In this document: positions 33,751 to 42,887 of the stretch, one piece after another
How positions within the stretch are numbered: position 1 is the stretch's first letter
Layout: the number at the start of each line of letters is the position of its first letter
DNA from: DASVRZ01 sp038228695
Lineage (GTDB): Bacteria > Verrucomicrobiota > Verrucomicrobiia > Chthoniobacterales > DASVRZ01
Assembly: GCA_038228695.1 (NCBI GenBank)
Contig: JBBRPA010000019.1
Span: forward strand, 1 to 58,483
DNA length: 58,483 bases
Direction of reading: 5' to 3'
Made by a program: the position numbers and the translations under genes
Notes under the pieces: generated by a model
The model's input: only the letters and a program-made list of their open reading frames with translations
Told to the model about the DNA's origin: nothing
The model's database searches: none

Positions 33751-34839
33751 ATGAAAATCGCCATTGCATGCGGAGGCACCGGAGGCCATCTCTTCCCGGG
33801 TCTCGCCGTCGCCGACGTTCTCCTCGAACGCGGCCACGAAGTGCTAGTCTTCATCTCCGAGAAAGAAATCGACACTCTCGCCACTCGCGGACGAACCGAT
33901 CTTCGCCTTGAGAAACTTCCCTCCGTCGGCATGCCCAACCTGTTCTCCCCGGCGATCGCCCGTTTTCTGCTCCGCTTTTTTGGCAGCTATAAACGTTGCC
34001 GGCAAATCTACGAAACCTTCCAGCCCGATGCGGTCCTCGGCATGGGTGGGTTCACATCGACCGCACCTATTCTGGCCGGTAAAAGCCGCAAGGTTCCCAC
34101 CTTCATCCACGAGTCCAACGCGATTCCCGGCAAAGCTAACAAATGGAACGCCCGAGCCACTTCGGCCGTCCTGCTTGGCTTTGGGGAATGCGAAATTTTC
34201 TTTCCAAAATCACGTACCTTCCTCACCGGCACGCCCATCCGACAGAGTCTGCTCCAACCCGTTGACCGATCCGCGATCCGCGCAAAATTCGGTCTGCGGG
34301 AGAATATCCCAACTCTCCTCATCATGGGTGGCAGCCAGGGCGCGCAAGGTCTGAATCGTGCCGCCTCCGCCGCGCTCACGACCTTTCCCCCGGACCAAAT
34401 GCAGGTCGTCCACTTCACCGGAAAGCGCTGCGAGGAAACCGTCCGGGCCGAATACGCCAGCCAAGGCCGTGCCGCCTTCGTCGCCGCATTCCATCACGAG
34501 ATGCAAGAAGCCTACGCCATCGCCGACCTAGCAATTTCGCGTTCCGGTGCCGCCAGTCTCACCGAGCTCTCCCACTTCGGAATTCCCGCAGTCCTCATCC
34601 CCTATCCGTTTGCGGCGGAGGATCACCAGACCATCAACGCGCAAATCTTCGTCAAGGGCGGCGCGGCGATTCTCTGCAAAGAGGAAAACGCCATCGGCGG
34701 TGACCTCGCCGAGATTCTCCACAAACTCCTCGCCAAGCCCGACCGACTCGAGGCCATGGCCCAAAGCAGCCGGGCATTTGCACGGGAAAATGCGGCAGCC
34801 GAAATCGTGAATTTGATCGAACGGGAATGCCAGCGATAA
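33751..34839 (+). CDS. murG: UDP-GlcNAc:lipid I N-acetylglucosaminyltransferase MurG
   Basis: This is a 362-residue GT28 enzyme with the N-terminal GGTGGHLFPG loop, VLGMGGFTSTAP, HESNAIPGKANK, MGGSQGAQGLN and, near residue 265, SRSGAASLTELSHFGIP. It converts lipid I to lipid II at the inner face of the membrane. It starts 3 bases after ftsW and is followed by murC/B after 9 bases. Confidence 0.97.
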   Translation: MKIAIACGGTGGHLFPGLAVADVLLERGHEVLVFISEKEIDTLATRGRTDLRLEKLPSVGMPNLFSPAIARFLLRFFGSYKRCRQIYETFQPDAVLGMGGFTSTAPILAGKSRKVPTFIHESNAIPGKANKWNARATSAVLLGFGECEIFFPKSRTFLTGTPIRQSLLQPVDRSAIRAKFGLRENIPTLLIMGGSQGAQGLNRAASAALTTFPPDQMQVVHFTGKRCEETVRAEYASQGRAAFVAAFHHEMQEAYAIADLAISRSGAASLTELSHFGIPAVLIPYPFAAEDHQTINAQIFVKGGAAILCKEENAIGGDLAEILHKLLAKPDRLEAMAQSSRAFARENAAAEIVNLIERECQR

Positions 34840-34848
34840 TGCCCTCCC

Positions 34849-37140
34849 ATGCCTGATATCGCCGAACTCACCCCCATCTTCACCGGGGCGCCACGCCAGA
34901 TCCATTTGTTAGGAGTGGCTGGCTCCGGCATGAGCGGCATTGCCGGGCTACTCCTTGCCCTCGGTCATCGCGTCAGTGGTTGCGATCGTGTCTCCAGCAG
35001 TGAAGTCGAACGTTTGGTCGGACTCGGTCTTCATTTTCTTCAGGAACAGACCGCTCACTCTGTTCAGAACGCCGAATTCGTCGTCTATTCCTCTGCGATC
35101 AAAAGCGGCAACCCGGCCTACGACGAGGCGATCCGGCTCTGCATCCCTCTCATCCGCCGAGCCGAGGCTCTTAGCGCGATCATGGGTGCAAAAAAGGGCA
35201 TCGTCGTCGCTGGTATGCACGGCAAGACCACCACGTCGGCCATGGCCGCGCACATCCTCCGCATTGGAGGCCAGCGTCCCTCCCACTATGTCGGAGCGGA
35301 GATTCCAATTCTCGGCACCAATGCCTACTGGGACTCCCAAGGCACACACTTTGTTGCCGAAGGCGACGAAAGCGATGGCACCCTCGTCAACTATCATCCC
35401 GAGCACGCGATCATTCTGAACATCGAGGAGGAGCATCTCGATTTTTATCGCGATCTCGCCCACATCGAATCGGTTTTTTTAACCTTGCTCGAAAACACCT
35501 CTGGATCGGTGATCTACAATGGTGACGATGCTAACACCCGACGCATCTGCCAGTCCCATCCGAGCGTTGTTTCCTACGGCTCATCGGTCGGCTGCGACTA
35601 TCGTTACACAATCCTCCGCTCGGAGAATTTTAAGACCGAATTCTCCGTCAGCCGCGGCCAAGAGCCGCTCGGAGATTTTGTCCTGAACATCCCCGGCGCC
35701 CACAATGTTAGCAACGCCACCGCCGTCATCGCTCTGGCCGACCAGCTGGGCGTTTCCGCGGAAAAAATTCGCGAAGGCCTCGAAAACTTCCGAGGGGCCC
35801 GTCGCCGTTTCGAAATCAAATACACCGGGCGCGGCCTCCGTGTGATCGATGACTACGGACATCATCCCACCGAGATTAAAGCTACGCTCGCCACCGCGCG
35901 AACCGGCGGCGCAGAGCGTGTTATCGTCATGTTTCAACCCCACCGTTACACCCGCACCGCCGCCTTGAAAAACGAGTTCGGCGAAGCCCTCTTGCTCGCC
36001 GACCGGGTTTATGTGACCGACGTTTATCCGGCCAGCGAGCAACCCATTCCCGGCATCAGCGGAGACACCATTGTAGAAGCGGCAACGGCCCAGGGAATGA
36101 CGGAGATTTTCTTCCGTCCTGGAAAAGGCCCACTCTGGCGAGAAATCGCCCCGCAACTTGCGAAAGGAGATCTCGTCCTGAGTCTGGGCGCGGGCGACAT
36201 CCACGAGCAATCCACCTCGCTGGTTGCCGATCTCCGCACGGCGGATGAAATCGAAACGCTGACGGGCCCTAACACCGTCACTCTCTATGAACCGCTCTCT
36301 CAGCACACCACCCTGCGGGTTGGCGGCCCGGCGCAATTCTGGGTCGAACCGGAAACCGAGAGAGCGTTTGCCGAGCTGATCCGCTACGCACACCAGCGAG
36401 ATTTTCCTTTCATGGTCATCGGTCGCGGATCGAACCTGCTCGTGCAGGACGGCGGCATCCCCGGCATAGTTGCCCATCTTCAAGGCGGAGAATTTGCGCA
36501 AATCCATGTCTCCGGAAACACCATCCAAGCCGGGGTAGGCGTGAAGCTGAAGCGACTCGCGGCCGCCGCAAAACGGGCGCAGATCGGCGGCTTCGAGTGG
36601 ATGGAAGGCATCCCCGGGAACGTCGGCGGAAGTCTTCGCATGAATGCCGGGGCAATGGGAGTGGATACATTTTCCCAGGTGGTTAGTTTTCGCTACTTCG
36701 ATCACGCAGGCGAACTGCACGAAGCCACCCCGGCCCAGATCGAAGTCCGTTACCGGAGCGTTCCGATGCTCGCGAAAAACTACGCGGTCTCGGCGATATT
36801 CCAGGGACATCCGGCTGATCCAGCCGAGATCGACCGACTCTTGCACGCCTCGCTTAAAAAGCGGAAAGCCAGCCAGCCAGTCGCCGCAAGCGCAGGTTGC
36901 ATTTTTAAGAATCCCGCGCAGATTCCTGCCGGCAAATTGGTCGAGGATCTCGGGTTAAAAAACACCCACGTCGGCCCAGCGCGCGTCTCCGAAGTTCACG
37001 GTAATTTTATCGTCAACGACGGTGGCGCGAGCGCCGCCGAAGTCCTAGCCCTGATCCGCGAAATCCAGCAGGCCGCCCGCGCCGGGCGACAGATCGATCT
37101 CGAGACCGAGGTCCAGATCGTAGGCGAACCTTTGAGTTAG
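34849..37140 (+). CDS. murC/murB: MurC-MurB fusion: UDP-MurNAc:L-alanine ligase and UDP-MurNAc dehydrogenase
   Basis: This 763-residue protein joins two enzymes. Residues 1-460 are MurC: HLLGVAGSGMSGIA, the ATP site GMHGKTTTS (122-130), AEGDESDGT and DDYGHHPTEI. Residues from about 475 are MurB: TTLRVGGPAQF, VIGRGSNLLVQDGG, EGIPGNVGGSLRMNAGAMG and SAGCIFKNP. The proton-donor position carries Cys684, where Escherichia coli MurB has Ser; many other MurBs also have Cys. The two catalyse successive steps, UDP-GlcNAc-enolpyruvate to UDP-MurNAc (MurB), then L-alanine addition (MurC). There is no stop between the domains, so this is one gene. Chlamydiae instead fuse MurC with Ddl. Confidence 0.95.
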   Translation: MPDIAELTPIFTGAPRQIHLLGVAGSGMSGIAGLLLALGHRVSGCDRVSSSEVERLVGLGLHFLQEQTAHSVQNAEFVVYSSAIKSGNPAYDEAIRLCIPLIRRAEALSAIMGAKKGIVVAGMHGKTTTSAMAAHILRIGGQRPSHYVGAEIPILGTNAYWDSQGTHFVAEGDESDGTLVNYHPEHAIILNIEEEHLDFYRDLAHIESVFLTLLENTSGSVIYNGDDANTRRICQSHPSVVSYGSSVGCDYRYTILRSENFKTEFSVSRGQEPLGDFVLNIPGAHNVSNATAVIALADQLGVSAEKIREGLENFRGARRRFEIKYTGRGLRVIDDYGHHPTEIKATLATARTGGAERVIVMFQPHRYTRTAALKNEFGEALLLADRVYVTDVYPASEQPIPGISGDTIVEAATAQGMTEIFFRPGKGPLWREIAPQLAKGDLVLSLGAGDIHEQSTSLVADLRTADEIETLTGPNTVTLYEPLSQHTTLRVGGPAQFWVEPETERAFAELIRYAHQRDFPFMVIGRGSNLLVQDGGIPGIVAHLQGGEFAQIHVSGNTIQAGVGVKLKRLAAAAKRAQIGGFEWMEGIPGNVGGSLRMNAGAMGVDTFSQVVSFRYFDHAGELHEATPAQIEVRYRSVPMLAKNYAVSAIFQGHPADPAEIDRLLHASLKKRKASQPVAASAGCIFKNPAQIPAGKLVEDLGLKNTHVGPARVSEVHGNFIVNDGGASAAEVLALIREIQQAARAGRQIDLETEVQIVGEPLS

Positions 37141-37153
37141 AAAATCTGAATTT

Positions 37154-38068
37154 ATGAGTTTGCAAATTGCCGTATTGTTAGGAGGTCCCGGAACTGAGCG
37201 GGAGGTGTCGCTGCGTTCTGGATCTGCCGTCGCTGCGGCTTTGCGTCGCGCCGGCCACAACGTGACCGAGGTTGACGTGAAGGATGCTTCCTTTGTGCTT
37301 CCCGAAAAAATCGACATTGCCTTCAACGTCATCCACGGCACCTACGGCGAGGACGGCGATTTGCAGGATGAAATGGAGCGGCGCAGAGTTCTCTGCACGG
37401 GGGATTCACCCGAGGCCAACCGTCTCGCCTTCGACAAAATTCTTTCTAAGGACGCCTTTCTCGCCGCGGGCATCGCCACGCCCCGGAGCGAGACGCTTTC
37501 AGCCGGTGAGAAACCTACCCTGTCCCTGCCGCTCGTGGTCAAGGCTCCGCGTCAGGGATCAAGCGTCGGCGTTTACATTTGCCGAACGGATGAGGAGCTA
37601 GACGCCGCATTGCAGGCGGTCACTGAATTCGGCAAAGACATCCTCGTCGAGGAGTTCATCCAGGGCGACGAATTGACCGTCGGCATCGTTGGCGACCAAG
37701 CGCTGCCGATTATTCTCATCTGCCCGAAGGATGGCGTTTATGATTTCAAAAACAAATATCCCTGGCTCAATCCCGGTGGCGCGGCGGATCACTTCTGCCC
37801 GGCGCCGCTCGACGCGGTGCTAACATCGAGGCTACAAGCCCTTGCGCTAGCCGCCCATCGCTCGTTGGGGCTCGAGGTGTGCAGCCGCGTGGATATTCTT
37901 TTGACTGGCACCGGAGAGCCTTTTGTGTTGGAAGTAAACACCGTGCCAGGAATGACCGAATCGAGCCTTCTCCCCGAGGCCGCAGGTGTCGCCGGGCTCG
38001 ACATGGCCACGCTCTGCGAACGGATTATTGCCCTCTCCCAAGCTCGTCAGAAGGGAGGAACGAAATGA
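37154..38068 (+). CDS. ddl: D-alanine:D-alanine ligase
   Basis: This is a 304-residue ATP-grasp enzyme. Motifs include LLGGPGTEREVSLRSG at the start, NVIHGTYGEDGDLQ, VKAPRQGSSVGV, EEFIQGDELTVGI and, at the C-terminus, LEVNTVPGMTESSLLP. It makes the D-Ala-D-Ala used by MurF. It starts 13 bases after murC/B and ends in an ATGA overlap with ftsQ. Confidence 0.96.
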   Translation: MSLQIAVLLGGPGTEREVSLRSGSAVAAALRRAGHNVTEVDVKDASFVLPEKIDIAFNVIHGTYGEDGDLQDEMERRRVLCTGDSPEANRLAFDKILSKDAFLAAGIATPRSETLSAGEKPTLSLPLVVKAPRQGSSVGVYICRTDEELDAALQAVTEFGKDILVEEFIQGDELTVGIVGDQALPIILICPKDGVYDFKNKYPWLNPGGAADHFCPAPLDAVLTSRLQALALAAHRSLGLEVCSRVDILLTGTGEPFVLEVNTVPGMTESSLLPEAAGVAGLDMATLCERIIALSQARQKGGTK

Positions 38069-39087
38069 TGTTCGAATCACGCGGCAAAGGCACGCCTGCA
38101 AAGGGCAAACGGCCCGGGATCAACCGTCGCCGGAAACGTTCTCATCATTTACTCGATGTTGAGATCCGTTCCGACAAGGCGCGCACCCAGCGAAACCAAC
38201 GGATCGTTCTTTTCGGGTGCAAGGCGCTGGTTTTTTTCACGCTGATCGGTGGCGTTTTTTATGGAATTCGCGCCGGACTGAATCGGATGTTTTTTGCCAA
38301 CCCAAATTATGTTCTCAACCAGATCGAAATCGAAAACGAAGGAACGCTTCCGCGCGAGCAAATCATCGCCGCCGCCGGACTGAAGACCGGGGTGAACATT
38401 TTCTCGATCGCGCTTCCGAAAGCGCGTCAGGCTCTGCTCGATCTCCCGCAAGTGGACGACGCCCAAATCCAACGCGCTCTGCCAGACACGTTGCGGATCA
38501 CCATTCGCGAACGCCATCCCGTGGCTTGGCTCGCCTCTAACCGCACCGAGGCCCTCGAACTCGACCACACCCGAGCGCTGATGGTGGACGCGACCGGCGT
38601 GGTTCTAACCAGCCGGGCGATTCTTCCAGAATATCTCCGTCTTCCGATCATCGCTGGCATCCCGACGGACAATCTGCGCGTCGGGAAAAAAATCCCCTCC
38701 GGAGAAGTTGTGACCGCCATCGGGCTGATTAAAAAAACTTCCGACCAACTAACAGGACGTTTTGACATATCGTGGATCGATCTTTCCAACGGCTACAGCA
38801 TGGAGGTCCACGACCGCGAGCAAACCACCGCCCGAATGGCCTTCGAAGACATTGACGGCCAACTTCAGCGCTTCCGAATGTTGCTCGATTACTGCGACGC
38901 CAATCAGAAAAAAATCGAGACCGTCAACCTGCTCGTGCAGCGAAATGTTCCCGTCACTTTCGTTCGGCTCGATACGTCGGACCTGCCTGCCATTTCAAAG
39001 AAAAAAGATTCGGAGTCCATTCCCGTTCGCAAAGCGCTCCCGGTGACTCCCGGCAAACAGAAGAAAGGCACCAATGGCAAGGGATGA
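38065..39087 (+). CDS. ftsQ: Cell division protein FtsQ (POTRA domain)
   Basis: From the ATG at 38065 the protein has 340 residues: a long basic cytoplasmic tail (about 46 residues), a transmembrane helix (about 47-69), a POTRA domain with LNQIEIENEG and a following FtsQ beta-domain (LPDTLRITIRERHPVAWLAS). The start is fixed by a GGGAGG ribosome site 6 bases upstream and the ATGA overlap with ddl. A Lys/Arg-rich tail follows the last folded residues. FtsQ recruits FtsL and FtsB to the septum. Its 3' end overlaps ftsA by 14 bases. Confidence 0.9.
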   Translation: MMFESRGKGTPAKGKRPGINRRRKRSHHLLDVEIRSDKARTQRNQRIVLFGCKALVFFTLIGGVFYGIRAGLNRMFFANPNYVLNQIEIENEGTLPREQIIAAAGLKTGVNIFSIALPKARQALLDLPQVDDAQIQRALPDTLRITIRERHPVAWLASNRTEALELDHTRALMVDATGVVLTSRAILPEYLRLPIIAGIPTDNLRVGKKIPSGEVVTAIGLIKKTSDQLTGRFDISWIDLSNGYSMEVHDREQTTARMAFEDIDGQLQRFRMLLDYCDANQKKIETVNLLVQRNVPVTFVRLDTSDLPAISKKKDSESIPVRKALPVTPGKQKKGTNGKG

Positions 39088-40291
39088 CATCGTCGTAGGT
39101 CTGGAAATCGGCACCAGCAAAATTTGCGTCGTCGTGGCGGAAGATCAGGATGACGGCACGATCAAAATCCTTGGGGTCGGCCAGGTCCCGTCACGCGGCA
39201 TTCGGAAAGGCGAGATCGTCGATTTCGACACCGCGCAGCGTTGCCTGCACGACGCGCTGGTGGACGCCGAGCAGAAATCCGACATCGAAATCGACAACGT
39301 CTATGTCGGCATCACCGGCTCTCACATTCAAAGCATCAACAGCCGCGGTGTGGTCATGGTCCCGCAGGAAAAAGGCGAGATCGATGAGGACGATCTTGCT
39401 AGCGTCAAGGCGAGCGCGATTGATGTTAGCATTCCGGCGGAGAATGCGTTTCTGCACCAGATTTTGCAGCATTATTACATCGACGACCGCGAAGGGGTAT
39501 TGAATCCGGTAGGAATTTTTGGGACCAAACTTGAGGCCGATTTTCACGTCATCCACGGCATTCGCAACCGGATTAACAACACCCTCCGATGCGTCAAGGA
39601 GCTGCCGCTGGCGGTGAACGATTACGTTCTAAACGGGCTCGCATCCGCGCAAGTGGTGCTCGATCAGGAACAGAAACACCTAGGCGCTCTCGTTCTCGAT
39701 ATCGGTGGCGGGACAACGGATTACATCCTCTACTGCGACGGCGCCGTCCGCCAGAGCGGCGTACTTGCGGTCGGTGGCGACCACATCACTAACGACATCA
39801 GCATGCTGCTGAAGATTCCGATGGCGCGAGCGGAGCGCCTGAAAGTCGAGGAGGGCAGCGTCGTTCTGGGTCGTTCGATTCCTGGCGAGCGAGTGCTCTT
39901 AAAAGACGAGACCGGATTTGCTGGGCGCGAGATCGAGCGGGAAAAACTAAACACGATCATTCACATGCGAATGAAGGAAACGTTCGAGATTCTGCTCCAA
40001 CGCCTTGCCAGTGATCCTAAGTTTGAAATGATCGGTGCGGGTATCCACATCACCGGAGGTTGCAGTCTGCTCAAGGGCATCGACGACCTCGCCAGCGACG
40101 TGTTTGGCATGGAAGCAACCCTGACCCACGCCCACACCATGGCCGGCATCACTTCCGCGTTTCAAAATCCGCAATACTCCACTGCAATCGGACTGGTTAA
40201 ATACGCCCAGGCCGTCCGCTCCGAGAGTCCATCCCCGGGTTTGCTGAGTAAGATTTTTAATCCGCTGCTTAATATTTTTCGTCGCAACTAA
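39074..40291 (+). CDS. ftsA: Cell division protein FtsA
   Basis: This is a 405-residue actin-like ATPase. GLEIGTSKICVVVA (phosphate 1), VLDIGGGTTDYILY (phosphate 2) and GAGIHITGGCSLLKG (adenosine site) are present, as is the SHIQSINSRGV segment of the 1C domain. The C-terminal amphipathic helix (LLSKIFNPLLNIFRRN) would tether it to the membrane. It links FtsZ filaments to the membrane. It overlaps ftsQ by 14 bases and precedes ftsZ by 9 bases. Confidence 0.96.
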   Translation: MARDDIVVGLEIGTSKICVVVAEDQDDGTIKILGVGQVPSRGIRKGEIVDFDTAQRCLHDALVDAEQKSDIEIDNVYVGITGSHIQSINSRGVVMVPQEKGEIDEDDLASVKASAIDVSIPAENAFLHQILQHYYIDDREGVLNPVGIFGTKLEADFHVIHGIRNRINNTLRCVKELPLAVNDYVLNGLASAQVVLDQEQKHLGALVLDIGGGTTDYILYCDGAVRQSGVLAVGGDHITNDISMLLKIPMARAERLKVEEGSVVLGRSIPGERVLLKDETGFAGREIEREKLNTIIHMRMKETFEILLQRLASDPKFEMIGAGIHITGGCSLLKGIDDLASDVFGMEATLTHAHTMAGITSAFQNPQYSTAIGLVKYAQAVRSESPSPGLLSKIFNPLLNIFRRN

Positions 40292-40300
40292 CCCAACGCT

Positions 40301-41641
40301 ATGATCGAGATCAACCGCTCCCGGCCCGCCGCTCCCTTTGTTCCGCTTACTTGTAAAATCGTTGGCGTTGGAGGCGCCGGTTGCAGCATCATCGATCGGT
40401 TGCTGATTGAAGGCGTCGAACCTAGTGAATTGATCGCGGTGAACACCGACTTGCAGGCGCTTTCATCGTCCGTCGCAGCGCAAAAAATCCAACTGGGGCA
40501 CAGCCTGACCCACGGACTCGGCGCAGGCGGCGACCCGGAGGTAGGCATGGCTGCGGCGCAGGATGCCCTACCGGAGTTGCGTTCCGCCGTCGAGGGTAGC
40601 CAGATTGTTTTTCTAGCAGCCGGCTTGGGCGGTGGAACTGGCAGCGGTTCGGGACCGTTCATGGCCCACGCTGCGCGCGAGGCTGGAGCGGTGGTGATCG
40701 CCGTCGTCACCCTCCCATTCGGATTCGAAGGACGCCGCCGGAAAGAGCAGGCAGTTGCGGCGCTCGATCATCTGCGCCAGCTTTGTCACGCGGTGATTTG
40801 TTTTGAGAACGACCGGATGGCAGAACTCGTCGCCCCCAAAACGGGCATTCAACAGGCTTTTGTAGCGGCCGACGAAACGATGAGCGAATGCATTCGCGGG
40901 ATTCTCGCCATTCTCGCGCGACCCGGAATCATGAAGGTTGGGATCGACGATTTACTAACGGTTCTACGCAGCGACGATCCGCGCTGCCTCTTCGGTCATG
41001 GCGAAAGCGACGGCGACAACCGGGCGCACGAAGCGTTGGCCCACGCATTGCGTAATCCGTTAATGGAGCGCGGCAAACTGCTCGAAAGTACCGGCAATCT
41101 CCTCGTGCATATTTCCGGTTCGAACAACCTAACTCTCGCCGAGGTGGAGATCCTCATGACCGAACTGAATCGCCACATCGCGGACGAAACGCATCTCCTC
41201 CTCGGAACGAGTATCGAGCCGCGTCTGGGATCGAAACTAGCGGTCACGCTCATCAGTTCGCTCGGCTCGCCTTATCCAGCCATTCATCAAGTCGAAACGC
41301 CCCGAGCGGTTGAGCTAGTACCAGAGGTTACCGCGGCCGCCGAACCCGCGGCAGAAACAGGGGAGGAAGCCGATCTGCCAGAAGATGTTCCTGAGCCAGA
41401 GCCGGTGCTCGCGCGACGTTCCCGACCCGCGCCAATCGCTCCGATTGCACGCAATGTCCGGTCCGCCCCGGCCCCCGAGCCAAAACCTACACCGGTGCCC
41501 GAAAAGACAAAGGAAGTGAAGCAGGAAGTCTTGCAGTTCGAACCGGTCTCGCGCGGGCGATTTGAAAAAAGCGAGCCGACCATTATCGAAGGGCATGACC
41601 TCGATGTGCCAACCGTTCTCCGCAAAGGCTTCCGCGTCTAA
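40301..41641 (+). CDS. ftsZ: Cell division GTPase FtsZ with degenerate T7 loop
   Basis: This 446-residue tubulin-like protein has the nucleotide-binding motifs VGVGGAGCSIIDRL, VNTDLQAL and GLGGGTGSGSGP (about 108-119). The T7 loop, which supplies the catalytic residues to the next subunit, is altered. Where Escherichia coli has Asn207-Val-Asp209-Phe-Ala-Asp212, this protein has Lys212-Val-Gly214-Ile-Asp-Asp217, and the Asn187 equivalent is Asp191. GTP hydrolysis may thus be slow or differently catalysed. A Pro/Glu-rich linker (about 320-420) is followed by a conserved tail (HDLDVPTVLRK), the site that binds FtsA. It is the last gene of the cluster; the next gene is convergent, 21 bases away. 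Confidence 0.95.
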   Translation: MIEINRSRPAAPFVPLTCKIVGVGGAGCSIIDRLLIEGVEPSELIAVNTDLQALSSSVAAQKIQLGHSLTHGLGAGGDPEVGMAAAQDALPELRSAVEGSQIVFLAAGLGGGTGSGSGPFMAHAAREAGAVVIAVVTLPFGFEGRRRKEQAVAALDHLRQLCHAVICFENDRMAELVAPKTGIQQAFVAADETMSECIRGILAILARPGIMKVGIDDLLTVLRSDDPRCLFGHGESDGDNRAHEALAHALRNPLMERGKLLESTGNLLVHISGSNNLTLAEVEILMTELNRHIADETHLLLGTSIEPRLGSKLAVTLISSLGSPYPAIHQVETPRAVELVPEVTAAAEPAAETGEEADLPEDVPEPEPVLARRSRPAPIAPIARNVRSAPAPEPKPTPVPEKTKEVKQEVLQFEPVSRGRFEKSEPTIIEGHDLDVPTVLRKGFRV

Positions 41642-41662
41642 CCATTGACGGCTGGCCGAAGG

Positions 41663-42865
41663 TTAGAAAATTTTCCACCAAGGCCGGAGCGGAAGAATTT
41701 TTTGCAGTCGCGCGACCGTCGCCGGAAGGGAAAACTCGGCGCGCGCCCTTTCAAATCCGGCCCGACCCATTTCGCTCGCGAGATTCGGATCTGTTAGCAA
41801 CCGTTCCAATTTTTCCGCAAGCGCAGCGACGTTGCCTGGCTCGACCACGAATCCGGTTCGACCGTCCTCGACTTGCTCGGGAATACCTGCGACCCGGGTG
41901 GAGATCACCGGCAAGCCATGCGCCATCGCTTCGGTGATGACCGTAGGAAGATTGTCGCTATCGCCATCAGGGAGAACGACTGCGGCAAGGGCAAAGACGC
42001 GGGCCTTGCCTAACAGTTCGAAGATTTCCGCCTGCGATTTCGGTCCGACCAACTCCACCGACGCTTCGCTGCTAGCGATCTTTGCGCGGAGTTCCTCCTC
42101 AATCGGCCCCTCACCAACGATTCGACAGTGAAAGGCGATTCCGCGTTTACCGAGAATGCCGCAAGCGGCTATCAGATCGGCGAAACCTTTCTTTGGAATC
42201 AAACGGCCGACGGAGAGAATCAGAGGCGGCGAACTTTCCCTTCGCTCCGGCATGATTGTCGGCATTGCCAACCCGTTGTAAACGCGTTTCACCTTCCACG
42301 CGAGCGCCGGGTAGGTGTGCTGCAAATGGTGCGCGCTGAAGTCCGCGACCGTAACCACCGCGCTGGCCTCGCGCACGAGCCGACCGAGATCGATCGCATG
42401 TTCGGTTTTGCAAAAAATATCCTGCGCGTGACCAGTCCAACTAAAAGTGATTCCGTAGAGTTCTTTCATCAGACACGCAGTGCGCGCGGCAAGTCCTGCA
42501 AAATGCACATGGACGTGGCGGATGCCGCGTTTTTGCAAAAGGGCGCCCGCCCAAATCGCCTCGTAGAGCCGCATTTTGTCGGGAGCGTCGCCCCAGCTCT
42601 CGAGACGTTGATTAATTTTTCGTGGCAACTCACCGGAGGCCCGGCGGCGTTTAATCTCGGCGACGAGTTGATTGGACTCTGGCGCAACGAGGACGTTTTC
42701 CGTCGCCGAAACGGGAAAATGACCGAACGTGCTAACATCGGACGAACGCAGTGAGATCACCCAGGCGTCCACGCCCTGCCGTCGCATTTCCTCAACCTCG
42801 CGAACGATAAAAGTCTGCGTAAAAGCCGGATAACGTTCCAGCAGATAAGCAAAGCGGCAGGCCAT
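41663..42865 (-). CDS. Glycosyltransferase family 4 (GT-B fold)
   Basis: The 400-residue enzyme starts FAYLLERYPAFTQTFIVREV, the N-terminus of WcaL/colanic-acid-type GT4 enzymes. Further markers are a central LILSVGRLIPKKGFADLI, LVGPKSQAEIFELL and the C-terminal EAMAHGLPVISTRVAGIPE, which contains the EX7E-type donor site. It transfers a sugar to an exopolysaccharide or glycolipid. It stands alone, convergent with ftsZ and 22 bases from asd. The sugar and acceptor are unknown. Confidence 0.88.
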   Translation of the reverse strand: MACRFAYLLERYPAFTQTFIVREVEEMRRQGVDAWVISLRSSDVSTFGHFPVSATENVLVAPESNQLVAEIKRRRASGELPRKINQRLESWGDAPDKMRLYEAIWAGALLQKRGIRHVHVHFAGLAARTACLMKELYGITFSWTGHAQDIFCKTEHAIDLGRLVREASAVVTVADFSAHHLQHTYPALAWKVKRVYNGLAMPTIMPERRESSPPLILSVGRLIPKKGFADLIAACGILGKRGIAFHCRIVGEGPIEEELRAKIASSEASVELVGPKSQAEIFELLGKARVFALAAVVLPDGDSDNLPTVITEAMAHGLPVISTRVAGIPEQVEDGRTGFVVEPGNVAALAEKLERLLTDPNLASEMGRAGFERARAEFSLPATVARLQKILPLRPWWKIF

Positions 42866-42887
42866 CGCGCAGGCTAAGTTTGGCCGT

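Noticed and set aside
35581..36846. 421-residue minus-strand frame opposite murC/B
   Set aside because: Shadow frame in GC-rich coding sequence; all Mur motifs are on the plus strand.
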